DNA of 20,195 nucleotides from Ruminococcus sp. UBA3800 (GCA_002368715.1 DFEO01000133.1:1-20195), one strand, 5' to 3'. Counted from the stretch's first letter, positions 6,328-14,212 are shown. Notes: a model not told the origin generated them from the sequence alone. Program-made: numbers and translations.

Positions 6328-6840
6328 ATGAGCATCCAGAACGATGTTGAAAGAAAAATGAGAGACGATCTTGAGAGCAAGGAAAAGAAAGAAAAGAAGA
6401 AAAAGAAGAAAAGACTTCTGTTCCTTATTATAATACTTCTCCTGCTTGCTGCTTTGCTTGCTATCCTTAACTGGCTGGGTCTTGGCCTTGGCGGCGGAAA
6501 GGGTGCCGGCGGCGACGGCAGCGGAAACGAGGAAACAACACCCTCTTCAAGCGCAGCTGCGGTCGATTCCGAGGAGGAGCCTGAATACTTTGATGTGAAG
6601 GTATCGGGCAGCAGCTACATCGTTGATGAGAATTCCGTTGTTGATCTTGACAATATCGTTGAGAGAGTAAAGGGGCTCAAGGATAACTACATCGTAAGGA
6701 TCACAAATGACAATGCTACCGCTAATGCTATCGATGATCTGAAATCGAAGCTTGAAGACGAGGGCAGAAAATACATCACAGAAGAGATAAAGACAGAAGA
6801 GGGCGCTTCTGAAACTGACGCTGATTCTGAAAAAGCTTGA
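6328..6840 (+). CDS. Membrane-anchored protein with second ExbD/TolR-like outer domain
   Basis: A 170-residue protein: charged N-terminus with a lysine run (KEKKKKKKR, 21-29), one very hydrophobic span (30-50) with no acidic residue, a Gly/Ser/Glu-rich linker (51-86), and a small domain (87-150). That domain (YFDVKVSGSSYIVDENSVVD, then LDNIVERVKGLKD, YIVRITNDNATANAIDDLKSKL) reads like the beta-alpha-beta fold of ExbD/TolR outer domains. Lacking the membrane aspartate, it should not carry protons itself; it may dimerise with the ExbD-like protein or transmit force to the wall. The ribosome site (GAAAGGA) is 9-10 nt upstream and the gene lies 16 bp after its neighbour. The ExbD resemblance is by eye and is weaker than for the preceding two genes. 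The C-terminal tail (151-170) is highly acidic. Confidence 0.6.
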   Translation: MSIQNDVERKMRDDLESKEKKEKKKKKKRLLFLIIILLLLAALLAILNWLGLGLGGGKGAGGDGSGNEETTPSSSAAAVDSEEEPEYFDVKVSGSSYIVDENSVVDLDNIVERVKGLKDNYIVRITNDNATANAIDDLKSKLEDEGRKYITEEIKTEEGASETDADSEKA

Positions 6841-6842
6841 CC

Positions 6843-6886
6843 GAAAGGAGTGCATACCCCCGTGAAAATGGGGGTATGATTTTTAT
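6843..6886 (+). promoter_or_regulatory. Hairpin between ribosome site and start codon of the lipase gene
   Basis: A perfect 9-bp stem, CATACCCCC (6853-6861) with GGGGGTATG (6870-6878), loop GTGAAAAT, lies between AAAGGAG (6844-6850) and the ATG at 6887. Unfolded, the ribosome site is 36 nt from the ATG; folded, the effective distance is about 10 nt. The stem followed by ATTTTTAT could also act as a partial terminator. A five-codon reading frame (GTG at 6862 to TGA at 6877) also fits the same ribosome site. Which of these operates is undecided. Confidence 0.5.
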
Positions 6887-7744
6887 ATGACCGGACTTAT
6901 ACTGGAAGGCGGCGCAAGCAGGACTGTTTATTCCTGCGGGATACTTGATGCGCTGCTGGAGCAAAATATTATAGCTGATTATGTTATCGGTGTTTCGGCA
7001 GGAGCCGCATTCGGCGCTTCCTATGTTTCCGGACAGATAGGAAGAAACTATAAACTGGCATCAGAGATAATGCCCACAAGAAAATACATGGGTATGCATC
7101 ACCTGTTCAGACCGTCTAACAAAAGCTATTATAACCTGGATTATGCCTTTGACGAAGTTCCGAACTCTGTTCTGCCATTTGACTATGACGCATATAAGGA
7201 ATATAAAGGCTGCTTCAAGGCTGTTGTTACAAATGTAAGGACCGGAGAGGCAGAATATCTTGATGTGCCGAGAGATGACAGGCAGTGGACGCTTTTAAGG
7301 GCGACCTGTGCTCTGCCTATGCTGTTTCCCGTGATAAACATCGACGGCGAGGATTACCTTGATGGAGGCATTGCCGACTCTATACCCTATAAGCAGGCTC
7401 TGAAAGACGGCTGTGACAAGCTTATCATCGTTCTCACAAGACCCAAGGGATATGTCAAGCAGACGGATACCTTGACAAAGCTTTCGGCTGAGCGTTTTAA
7501 GAAATATCCGGAATTTGCCGAAGCGATGCTTTCAAGAGCTGAGAGATACAATAAATGTATAGAGGAAATAGAGGCGCTCAAAAAAAGCGGGAAGGCTTTC
7601 GTTTTTACGCCAAAGACGACATTTGGCGTCGGAAGGCTCGAAAACGACAGGGATAAGCTCGAACGTCTTTTCAACTATGGTTACAACCATGCAAAATGGG
7701 CTATGGAAAGCCTTGAAAAATATCTTGATATACAGAAAGTGTGA
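6887..7744 (+). CDS. Patatin-like phospholipase (RssA/YjjU-like)
   Basis: The 285-residue protein has the patatin catalytic dyad: GVSAG at 35-39 gives nucleophile S37, and DGG at 159-161 gives D159. The oxyanion-hole region reads LEGGASRTVYSCG (6-18), where GGGxRG is usual in the family. Patatin-like bacterial enzymes are lipid acyl hydrolases acting on phospholipids or related esters. There is no signal peptide or clear membrane span, so it is probably cytoplasmic or peripheral on the inner face of the membrane. The C-terminal half is rich in Lys/Glu helices. The start is unusual because no ribosome site sits directly upstream; see the hairpin entry. The stop codon overlaps the start of the metallophosphoesterase gene by four bases, which indicates coupled translation. 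The substrate is unknown. Confidence 0.85.
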   Translation: MTGLILEGGASRTVYSCGILDALLEQNIIADYVIGVSAGAAFGASYVSGQIGRNYKLASEIMPTRKYMGMHHLFRPSNKSYYNLDYAFDEVPNSVLPFDYDAYKEYKGCFKAVVTNVRTGEAEYLDVPRDDRQWTLLRATCALPMLFPVINIDGEDYLDGGIADSIPYKQALKDGCDKLIIVLTRPKGYVKQTDTLTKLSAERFKKYPEFAEAMLSRAERYNKCIEEIEALKKSGKAFVFTPKTTFGVGRLENDRDKLERLFNYGYNHAKWAMESLEKYLDIQKV

Positions 7745-8610
7745 TCCATTTGAATATCGCATCCAAGCTGCTTGTTTCGGCTGCTGTGGTCTTTTCGGCA
7801 GGCTATGCTCTGATCTCGAACAGGCAGCTGAGAGTCAGCAAATACAATATGCCGGTGTGCAAGCTTCCGAAAAGCTTTGACGGCAAAAAGATACTGCTTA
7901 TCGCCGATCTGCATAAAAAGCGCTACGGCGACAGATTTGATAATCTTATAAACTCATGTGCCGCCTGCGAGCCGGACTATATCTTTTTTGCCGGCGACCT
8001 TTACAGCCGTGATGAAACAGATATGCTTCCTAAGATAACTCTGATGAAAAGGCTCGTGTCTATCGCTCCGACATACTATGTACTCGGAAACCACGAAACG
8101 GACAATATGGATAACTGTGAGGCGCTGTGTTTCAGAATGAAACAGAGCGGTGTGAATGTGCTCAGAAATCAAATGACGTATCTTTTGTGTGATGGCAGTG
8201 CTGTTAATTTATACGGTGCGCAGTTTCCGCAGAGGTTTTACCGAAACAAGGATTTTTCGTATAAAGATCTTCCCAGACCCGATGCCGATACGCTTGAAAA
8301 GCTTATGGGCAAAACAGATAAGAATGCGTGCAATTTTCTTATCTCGCACAATCCTTTCCCATTTGAAGCGTATGCCGAATGGGGAGCAGATGCCGTTTTC
8401 TCGGGTCACTGCCACGGCGGAGTTATCAGGCTTCCGCTGATAGGGGGGCTTCTTTCTCCCGAAAGACGGTTCTTCCCGAAATATACAAAGGGGATATACG
8501 AAACGAAGTCGGTAAACGGGACCTCTTCAATGGCGCTGACAGTCGGGCTCGGGAAATTCAGGCTGAATAATCCTGCCGAGATAATGCTTATAACTTTAGT
8601 GAAAAGGTGA
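7741..8610 (+). CDS. Membrane-anchored metallophosphoesterase (YkuE/YaeI-like)
   Basis: Counted from GTG at 7741 the protein has 289 residues. An N-terminal span (about 5-25) anchors a calcineurin-like phosphoesterase domain with all metal-binding blocks: ADLH (D56, H58), GDLYSRDE (D86), LGNHE (N117, H118), SHNP (H203) and GHCHGG (H223, H225). This family binds two metal ions and cleaves phosphoesters or pyrophosphates; YaeI/LpxG-type relatives act on lipid-linked pyrophosphates, but the substrate here is not known. The GTG overlaps the TGA of the lipase gene (GTGA). TTG at 7750 is an alternative start that would still leave the whole anchor; neither has a strong ribosome site. Linkage to the lipase gene suggests a shared role in membrane lipid turnover (inference). 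Confidence 0.85.
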   Translation: MIHLNIASKLLVSAAVVFSAGYALISNRQLRVSKYNMPVCKLPKSFDGKKILLIADLHKKRYGDRFDNLINSCAACEPDYIFFAGDLYSRDETDMLPKITLMKRLVSIAPTYYVLGNHETDNMDNCEALCFRMKQSGVNVLRNQMTYLLCDGSAVNLYGAQFPQRFYRNKDFSYKDLPRPDADTLEKLMGKTDKNACNFLISHNPFPFEAYAEWGADAVFSGHCHGGVIRLPLIGGLLSPERRFFPKYTKGIYETKSVNGTSSMALTVGLGKFRLNNPAEIMLITLVKR

Positions 8611-8614
8611 GATA

Positions 8615-9973
8615 ATGTATAAGGATAAACTGCGTGAATACTTTGAAAAGCATATGGATGAGATACTTGGTGACCTTGCCGAGATAATCGCCATAGAAAG
8701 CGTTGCTGATGAGCACAGCGATATCAAGCCATTCGGAGCCGGCTCAAAAAAAGCTCTCGAATGGGGGCAGAAAAAGCTTGACAGTATTGGAATGAAAACA
8801 AGAAATATCGACGGATACGCTGTCGACGGAGATCTTTTTTCAGATAAAGAGCCTGTCCTGGGCATACTCTCTCACCTTGATGTCGTTCCTGCCGGAGAAG
8901 GCTGGCACAGTGACCCGTTTACTCTTGATATACGGGATGATGCGCTCTATGGCAGAGGGACTATCGACGACAAAGGACCGAGTGTTGCCGTGCTGTGGGC
9001 GGTAAAGGCTGTCAGAGAGCTGGAGATACCGCTAAGCAAAAGCTTCAGAGTGATCTTCGGCGCTGATGAGGAAAACGGATGCAAGGATATGGAATACTAT
9101 GAAAAAAAGGTCGGATTCCCGGAAATGCTCTTTACCCCGGACGGCTCTTTTCCTGTGCTCAACTGCGAAAAAGGTCTGGTACACCTGAAATTTGAGGGAG
9201 AGACCGGGCAGGAAGAAAAGAGAGTTATCTCTCTTGAATGCGGAACTGTCATAAATGCTGTTCCGGGCAAGGCAGTGCTCAGGATAAGCGGCGAGAGTGA
9301 TGAATTTATCAGGGCGCTCAAAAGCGTTGACTCAAGACTCGATGTCTGCGAAGAGAACGGAAGTATCGTTGTCAGCGGAAGGTCTTCACACGGTTCAAGA
9401 CCCGAGCGTGGGATAAATGTGGCAACGGCACTGATAAAAGCGCTCGATGAATGCGGATACAAAGGGTTTGAGGGACTTTGCAGCGTGTTTGCTCACGGGG
9501 AGTTTAACGGCAAAAGCGCCGGGCTCGGCTTCAGCGACAGGATATCAGGAGATATGACAATGGCTCTGACGATGCTGAGTATCGGTAACGGAAAACTCAG
9601 CGGCGGACTGGATATACGCTTCCCTATCAACAGGAAGCTTGGCGAGATACGCAGTATCATATCAGCGGCTCTTGAGAATGCAGGACTGCGTCCGGGAGAA
9701 TGCAGCGGTATGGAGAGCCATTATGTTGATGAAAACTCGGATTTTATCCGCACTCTGCTGAGAGTTTATGAGGACGTAACAGGAGAAAAGGGCTACTGCA
9801 TAAGTGAGGGCGGCATAACCTATGTCCACAACACCAAGGGCGGTGTCGCTTTCGGCGCCGAGTTTCCCGACGAAGACAACCATATGCATGGGCCCGACGA
9901 GCATATAACTATGGAGACATTCAAAAAGAACCTTATGCTCTATGCCTGTGCGATCATCGAGCTGGCAAAATAA
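8615..9973 (+). CDS. pepV: M20-family dipeptidase, PepV-like
   Basis: The 452-residue protein is a zinc dipeptidase of the M20 family. Visible motifs are SHLDVVPAGEGW (86-97, with H87 a metal ligand), YGRGTIDDKGP (112-122, bridging D119), GADEENG (149-155, catalytic/ligand glutamates E152-E153), and HMHGPDEH near the C-terminus (H425 region). A lid/dimer domain with RSSHGSRPERG lies in the middle. Length and motifs fit PepV (Xaa-His/broad dipeptidase), a cytoplasmic enzyme that completes peptide breakdown. AAGGTGAG lies just upstream of the ATG, inside the end of the phosphoesterase gene, and the genes are 4 bp apart. It is the last gene of the rightward run and ends in a convergent terminator. 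The exact peptide preference cannot be read from the sequence. Confidence 0.85.
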   Translation: MYKDKLREYFEKHMDEILGDLAEIIAIESVADEHSDIKPFGAGSKKALEWGQKKLDSIGMKTRNIDGYAVDGDLFSDKEPVLGILSHLDVVPAGEGWHSDPFTLDIRDDALYGRGTIDDKGPSVAVLWAVKAVRELEIPLSKSFRVIFGADEENGCKDMEYYEKKVGFPEMLFTPDGSFPVLNCEKGLVHLKFEGETGQEEKRVISLECGTVINAVPGKAVLRISGESDEFIRALKSVDSRLDVCEENGSIVVSGRSSHGSRPERGINVATALIKALDECGYKGFEGLCSVFAHGEFNGKSAGLGFSDRISGDMTMALTMLSIGNGKLSGGLDIRFPINRKLGEIRSIISAALENAGLRPGECSGMESHYVDENSDFIRTLLRVYEDVTGEKGYCISEGGITYVHNTKGGVAFGAEFPDEDNHMHGPDEHITMETFKKNLMLYACAIIELAK

Positions 9974-9974
9974 A

Positions 9975-10000
9975 AACAGGGTGGGGAGATCCACCCTGTT
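9975..10000. terminator. Convergent bidirectional terminator between pepV and tyrA
   Basis: AACAGGGTGG (9975-9984) pairs perfectly with CCACCCTGTT (9991-10000), 10 bp, loop GGAGAT. On the minus strand the stem is followed by TTTATTTT, a good T-tract ending tyrA. On the plus strand TTTGGATAT follows, which is weaker but still plausible for pepV. Confidence 0.9.
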
Positions 10001-10008
10001 TGGATATA

Positions 10009-10848
10009 TTATAAAGAGTTGTTAGATAGCTCCTTCAGCTCACGGCCGTCTTTGAGAAGCATCCTGAGAGTGTCCGCATCGCCTCCCGATATAGCATCAC
10101 GATACTCCGTAAGGCGGGCTATGATATGGTCTATCTCGTCCGTCAGCGGCTCTGCGTTCATTAAAAACAATGCTGTCCACATATCCTCGTTCAGCTTTGC
10201 GACTCTCGTGAGATCCTTGAATGAGCCTGCCGAAAAACCGCTTTGCTTCAAAAGGCTGGGGCTCTTGACATAGGCGCTGGAAACGACATGAGCAAGCTGT
10301 GACGTAAAGGCTATCACACGGTCATGCTCCTCGGGATCGGAGATGACCACCTTTGCAAAGCCTGTTTCAACAGCAAGCGCCGAGACCTTTTCAACAGCAT
10401 CATCTTTTGTAAGCGAGGTCTTTGTGATTATAAAGCTGGCCTTTTCAAACAGATTGTCCACAGAAAACGCAAAGCCCGAAAACTCTCTGCCTGCCATAGG
10501 ATGACAGCCCACAAAGCTGATGCCGCTGTCGGCACACACCTTGTCAACAGCATCAACGATAGCACCCTTTACACCGCAGGTGTCTATAACTATCGTGTTT
10601 TTTCCGAACCGGCTGACATTTTCAAGTATGTAGTCGATAGTCTGCTGCGGATGAAGACACACGATGATAATATCGCAAAGGGTGATATTTTTGTCTGTCA
10701 GCTCGGCATCGATCGCTTCCTGTGCAAGAGCGCCCGATACGGCAGCTCTGTCTATATCATATCCAAGACAGGTGTGCGATGTGTTCTTTCTTATGCTCTT
10801 GGCCATTGAACCGCCGATAAGTCCAAGACCGACTATTCCTATCTTCAA
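10009..10848 (-). CDS. tyrA: Prephenate dehydrogenase
   Basis: The 279-residue enzyme (from TTG at 10848) oxidatively decarboxylates prephenate to 4-hydroxyphenylpyruvate in tyrosine biosynthesis, using NAD(P). It has a Rossmann fold starting at once (KIGIVGLGLIGGSMAKS), YDID at the end of the second strand, CHPMAGREFSG with the substrate-site histidine, and DPEEHDRVIAFTSQLAHV of the helical dimer domain. No chorismate mutase or ACT domain is present, so it is the short monofunctional form. An upstream in-frame ATG at 10920 is rejected because it overlaps the -35 box; TTG 10848 has AAGGA 9 nt upstream and puts the glycine-rich loop at the N-terminus as usual. No other aromatic-pathway gene is adjacent. 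It diverges from uvrC. Confidence 0.9.
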   Translation of the reverse strand: MKIGIVGLGLIGGSMAKSIRKNTSHTCLGYDIDRAAVSGALAQEAIDAELTDKNITLCDIIIVCLHPQQTIDYILENVSRFGKNTIVIDTCGVKGAIVDAVDKVCADSGISFVGCHPMAGREFSGFAFSVDNLFEKASFIITKTSLTKDDAVEKVSALAVETGFAKVVISDPEEHDRVIAFTSQLAHVVSSAYVKSPSLLKQSGFSAGSFKDLTRVAKLNEDMWTALFLMNAEPLTDEIDHIIARLTEYRDAISGGDADTLRMLLKDGRELKELSNNSL

Positions 10849-10891
10849 AAGATCAGATCCTTTCAGTTGCTTTTGTGCTTTTATGCAATAA

Positions 10892-10920
10892 AGTATACCA
10901 CTTTTGCCGCCTCCTGTCAA
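10892..10920 (-). promoter_or_regulatory. Near-consensus sigma-A promoter for tyrA
   Basis: On the minus strand a perfect TTGACA (10920-10915) and TATACT (10897-10892) are separated by 17 bp. Transcription would start near 10885, about 37 nt before the TTG start. This promoter fixes the start of tyrA. The intergenic stretch shared with uvrC shows no equally good rightward promoter. Confidence 0.85.
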
Positions 10921-10949
10921 TAGACCGTTCCAAAAACAAGGAGAAGACC

Positions 10950-12791
10950 ATGATAATCACCGAAAAAGAAAATGAACGCCTCCCGTTCCTGCGTGATAAG
11001 ACCTCCAGGCTTACGACCAGACCCGGATGCTATATCATGAAGAACAAGGAGCTCAAGATCATATATATCGGCAAAGCCAAGAATCTCAAAAACAGAGTGT
11101 CTTCATATTTCAGACCCTGGCAGGACCATTTGCCTAAGGTGTGGAAAATGGTATCTCATGTGTATGACTACGATTTTATTGTCACCGACTCCGAATTTGA
11201 GGCACTTGTTCTGGAATGCTCGCTGATAAAGCAGTACAGTCCGAAATATAACATCCTGCTGAAGGATGATAAGGGATACAGCTATATCAGAGTAACAAAC
11301 GAACCCTTCCCGAGACTTCGTGCCGTTCTCCAGAAGGAGGATGACGATTCGGAATATATCGGGCCGTATACCAGCTCCTTTGCTGTGAAGCAGGCTGTGG
11401 AAGAAGCAAACAAGGTGTTTATGCTCCCCACCTGTAACAGACATTTCCCGGATGATATAAAAAAGCACAGACCCTGTCTTAACTATCACATAAAGCAGTG
11501 TATGGGAGTTTGCATCGGTAATATCAGTCAGAAGGATTATAACGATACGATAAGGCAGGCTATCGACTATATCAGAAACGGCTCCGAGCGATCTGTCAAA
11601 AGGATGACCGAGGAGATGTATAAGGCATCGGAAGAAATGAATTTCGAGCTTGCCGCAAGGCTTCGTGACAGGATAGCTGCCATAACAAAAGCCTCGGAGA
11701 GCCAGAAGATAATAGATGATAACATCAAAAACTGCGACATAGCCGCTGTTACTCAGAACGGTATAAATGCCTGCGCAAGCATTATAATGTACAGGGGCGG
11801 AAGGCTTTTTGACAAGGCATCTTTTTTCCTTGGAGATACTTACGATACGGACAGGATGTATTCAGATTTTCTGATACAGTATTATTCAAACAAAGACAGT
11901 ATAGTTCACGATATCCTGCTGGAGTCTGACTTTTCCGAAAGAGAGCTCGTGTCCCGGTTTTTGAGTGAGAAATACGGTCATGCCGTAAGGATAAGCGTTC
12001 CGCAGAGAGGACAGCTTTTAAAGCTGACAGCTCTTGCTAAAAGCAACGCTGCCGAATATCTTTCCATCAAGGTCGGCAGGACCAGCAAGGAGATAATCGC
12101 TCTTGAGGAGCTGGCAAAGGCTCTCGGACTCTCAAAAACGCCTCAGTATATCGAATGCTACGATATCTCCAACCTTGCTTCAACAGATATGGTAGCAGGA
12201 ATGGTCGTCTTTGAAAACGGACGGCCTTCAAAGAAAAAGTATAAGCGCTTTTCGATAAAAACCGTTGCTGAGCAGGATGATTATGCCTGTATGACCGAGG
12301 TGATCGAAAGGCGGTTCCGTAATTATTTTGAGAAAACAGACGAAGGCTTTTCACAGATGCCCGACCTTATCCTGCTTGACGGCGGAAACGGCCATGTGAA
12401 TGCTGTGGCGCCTGTGCTCGAAAGGATGGGTATCGATTGTCCGCTGTTCGGTCTTGTCAAGGACTCGAAGCACAGGACAAGAGCTGTTGCGACAGGCGGC
12501 GGCGAGATATCGCTGACAAAGACAAGAGCCGCTTTTAACCTTGTTACATCTATCCAGGACGAGGTCCACAGAGTGGCTATAACTTATCAGGCTAAAAAGC
12601 ACATCAAAAGCTCGTTCGGGCTTCAGCTGACAAAGGTAAAAGGGATAGGCGAGAAAAAAGCTCAGAAGCTGATGACAGAGTATAAGACAAAAGAAGCTTT
12701 AAGACAGGCATCTGCCGAGGAGCTTGCAAGGTGTGCCGGGGTAAACCTTGAAACAGCAAAAGAGCTTGAGCAAATGATAAAACAATTGTAA
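10950..12791 (+). CDS. uvrC: UvrABC excinuclease subunit C
   Basis: The 613-residue protein makes both incisions in nucleotide excision repair with UvrA and UvrB. Visible parts: GIY-YIG nuclease (GCY 26-28, YIGKAKNLKNRV 39-50, for the 3' cut), a UVR domain (about 216-246, MNFELAARLRDRIAAI) that contacts UvrB, an RNase H-like nuclease domain from about 398 (ECYDISN, then LILLDGGNGHVNA and KHRTRA, for the 5' cut), and helix-hairpin-helix motifs near 563-613 (KVKGIGEKKAQKL). The GIY motif reads GCY instead of GVY or GIY. AAGGAG (10938-10943) lies 6 nt before the ATG at 10950, so the 25 codons open upstream, which cross the tyrA promoter, are not used. Length is typical. folC follows after 11 bp. 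Confidence 0.95.
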   Translation: MIITEKENERLPFLRDKTSRLTTRPGCYIMKNKELKIIYIGKAKNLKNRVSSYFRPWQDHLPKVWKMVSHVYDYDFIVTDSEFEALVLECSLIKQYSPKYNILLKDDKGYSYIRVTNEPFPRLRAVLQKEDDDSEYIGPYTSSFAVKQAVEEANKVFMLPTCNRHFPDDIKKHRPCLNYHIKQCMGVCIGNISQKDYNDTIRQAIDYIRNGSERSVKRMTEEMYKASEEMNFELAARLRDRIAAITKASESQKIIDDNIKNCDIAAVTQNGINACASIIMYRGGRLFDKASFFLGDTYDTDRMYSDFLIQYYSNKDSIVHDILLESDFSERELVSRFLSEKYGHAVRISVPQRGQLLKLTALAKSNAAEYLSIKVGRTSKEIIALEELAKALGLSKTPQYIECYDISNLASTDMVAGMVVFENGRPSKKKYKRFSIKTVAEQDDYACMTEVIERRFRNYFEKTDEGFSQMPDLILLDGGNGHVNAVAPVLERMGIDCPLFGLVKDSKHRTRAVATGGGEISLTKTRAAFNLVTSIQDEVHRVAITYQAKKHIKSSFGLQLTKVKGIGEKKAQKLMTEYKTKEALRQASAEELARCAGVNLETAKELEQMIKQL

Positions 12792-12802
12792 GGACAGATG
12801 AT

Positions 12803-14098
12803 ATGAGCGGATTTTCGGGAATAGATTATGTCAACAGCTTTTCACATTCGGGCAAGGCCGTGAAAGACCTTTCAAGGATATCCTGTCTGCTGTCCGGTCT
12901 TGGAGATCCTCAGGAAAAGCTGAGGTTCATCCATATCGCAGGGACTAACGGAAAAGGCTCGATAGCACAGATGCTCGACAAGATCTGCATAAATGCCGGG
13001 CTTAAAACGGGGCTGTTCACATCTCCCTATATTTTAAGATACAACGACCGCATAAAGGTAAATGATACCGAGATACCCGACTGTGTGCTCGATGAACTGG
13101 CGATGACCGTCAGAGATATTGCGCAAAGGTCTGAGTATAAAGACAGCTTCTCTCAGTTTGAGATCACTATGGCTATCGCCCTGCTCTATTTTGTCAGGAC
13201 AGGATGTGAGATCGTGATCCTTGAAGCAGGGCTCGGAGGGCTGCTTGACTGCACCAACATTATAAAAAGTCCGCTTGCCTGTGTCATAGGGTCAGTCTCC
13301 TACGATCATACACAGATACTCGGCGAAACACTGACAGAGATAGCCGCCCAGAAAGCCGGGATCGTCAAGCAGGGCTGCCCCTGTATCCTCAGCAGCGGAA
13401 ACGAAAAAGAAGTTAACGATGTTTTCATCGAGCGCTGTGAGAAGATGAATGCCAAGCTTATCATACCGGACAGCGGGATAAAGATCATCAGCTCAAATGT
13501 TTCGGGGAGCGGTTTCATTTATAAAGGCAAAGAGTATCGCACAGCTATGCAGGGCGAGCATATGGTAAGAAATGCCGCTGCTGCGATCGAGTGTATGTTA
13601 TGTGTCGGCAAGGAGCTGAAAGTCAGTGAGGAAAATATAAGAAACGGTCTTGAAAGAGCTCAGGTCCCGGCAAGGGTGCAGGTGCTGAACCTTAAACCGC
13701 TTCTTATCCTTGACGGGTCGCATAATCCCGACGGGATGAAAGCACTGGCACAAACTATCAGAGCATCGGGAGCAGCAAGCTGTCAGGCCGTTATCGGAAT
13801 GTGCAGGGATAAAAATATGTCCGATGCGCTCAGGGAGCTGACGGGCTGTGTCGATATGTTTTATGCCTGTGACGGGTTTTCGGAAAGAGCAGAGGGAGCA
13901 GATGAGCTTGCAAAGCTTATCAAAAGCCTCGGTGCAGGCGCACAGGTGTGCAGACAGAGCGCTCTTAAAACTGCCTGCCGGCTTATGAAAGAACGGCCGA
14001 AGGCGTTGACTGTTATCTGCGGTTCTCTGTATCTCTGCTCTCAGGTACTTAACGAGATGAGTGTAAATAATGAATATGACTTTTGTGTTACAATTTGA
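12803..14098 (+). CDS. folC: Folylpolyglutamate synthase/dihydrofolate synthase
   Basis: The 431-residue Mur-ligase-family enzyme adds glutamates to folates and may also make dihydrofolate from dihydropteroate. The P-loop IAGTNGKGS is at 45-53, LFTSPY follows, the omega-type loop and SYDHTQILG block are near 165-175, and LDGSHNPDG lies in the C-terminal domain. Two conserved positions deviate: the block usually read GLGGRLDATN is GLGGLLDCTN (143-152), and the usual AxEKAGI reads AAQKAGI. These may alter substrate use. AAGGA is about 9 nt before the ATG, and it is probably translated from the uvrC message. No terminator is visible after it; the next promoter begins 10 bases later. Confidence 0.9.
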   Translation: MSGFSGIDYVNSFSHSGKAVKDLSRISCLLSGLGDPQEKLRFIHIAGTNGKGSIAQMLDKICINAGLKTGLFTSPYILRYNDRIKVNDTEIPDCVLDELAMTVRDIAQRSEYKDSFSQFEITMAIALLYFVRTGCEIVILEAGLGGLLDCTNIIKSPLACVIGSVSYDHTQILGETLTEIAAQKAGIVKQGCPCILSSGNEKEVNDVFIERCEKMNAKLIIPDSGIKIISSNVSGSGFIYKGKEYRTAMQGEHMVRNAAAAIECMLCVGKELKVSEENIRNGLERAQVPARVQVLNLKPLLILDGSHNPDGMKALAQTIRASGAASCQAVIGMCRDKNMSDALRELTGCVDMFYACDGFSERAEGADELAKLIKSLGAGAQVCRQSALKTACRLMKERPKALTVICGSLYLCSQVLNEMSVNNEYDFCVTI

Positions 14099-14107
14099 TA
14101 AAAAATC

Positions 14108-14136
14108 TTGACATATAGGGAAAACTGTGGTATCCT
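14108..14136 (+). promoter_or_regulatory. Sigma-A promoter of the SPFH/zinc-ribbon operon
   Basis: A perfect TTGACA (14108-14113) and TATCCT (14131-14136) are separated by 17 bp. Transcription would begin near 14143, about 70 nt before the first ATG. In B. subtilis the related operon is driven by the stress factor sigma-W (AAC/CGT-type boxes); no such boxes were seen here. Confidence 0.75.
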
Positions 14137-14212
14137 ATCAGTGTATGCAAAAGGATTTTTGTGATATATGCGCCATAGCTGTATCATAATCTTATATTAC
14201 GGAGGATTTATT

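Noticed and set aside
5200..6840. A Zorya-type phage-defence system (ZorA/ZorB with effector genes)
   Set aside because: The channel protein lacks the long ZorA tail, no OmpA-like peptidoglycan-binding domain is visible in the partners, and no helicase or nuclease effector gene is adjacent.
6853..6878. The inverted repeat before the lipase gene as a mobile-element end or part of a repeat family
   Set aside because: No second copy, target duplication or transposase was seen in the window.
10849..10949. N-terminal extensions of tyrA (ATG 10920) and uvrC (to 10875)
   Set aside because: Both extensions cross the tyrA promoter; internal starts with good ribosome sites and family-typical N-termini exist for each.
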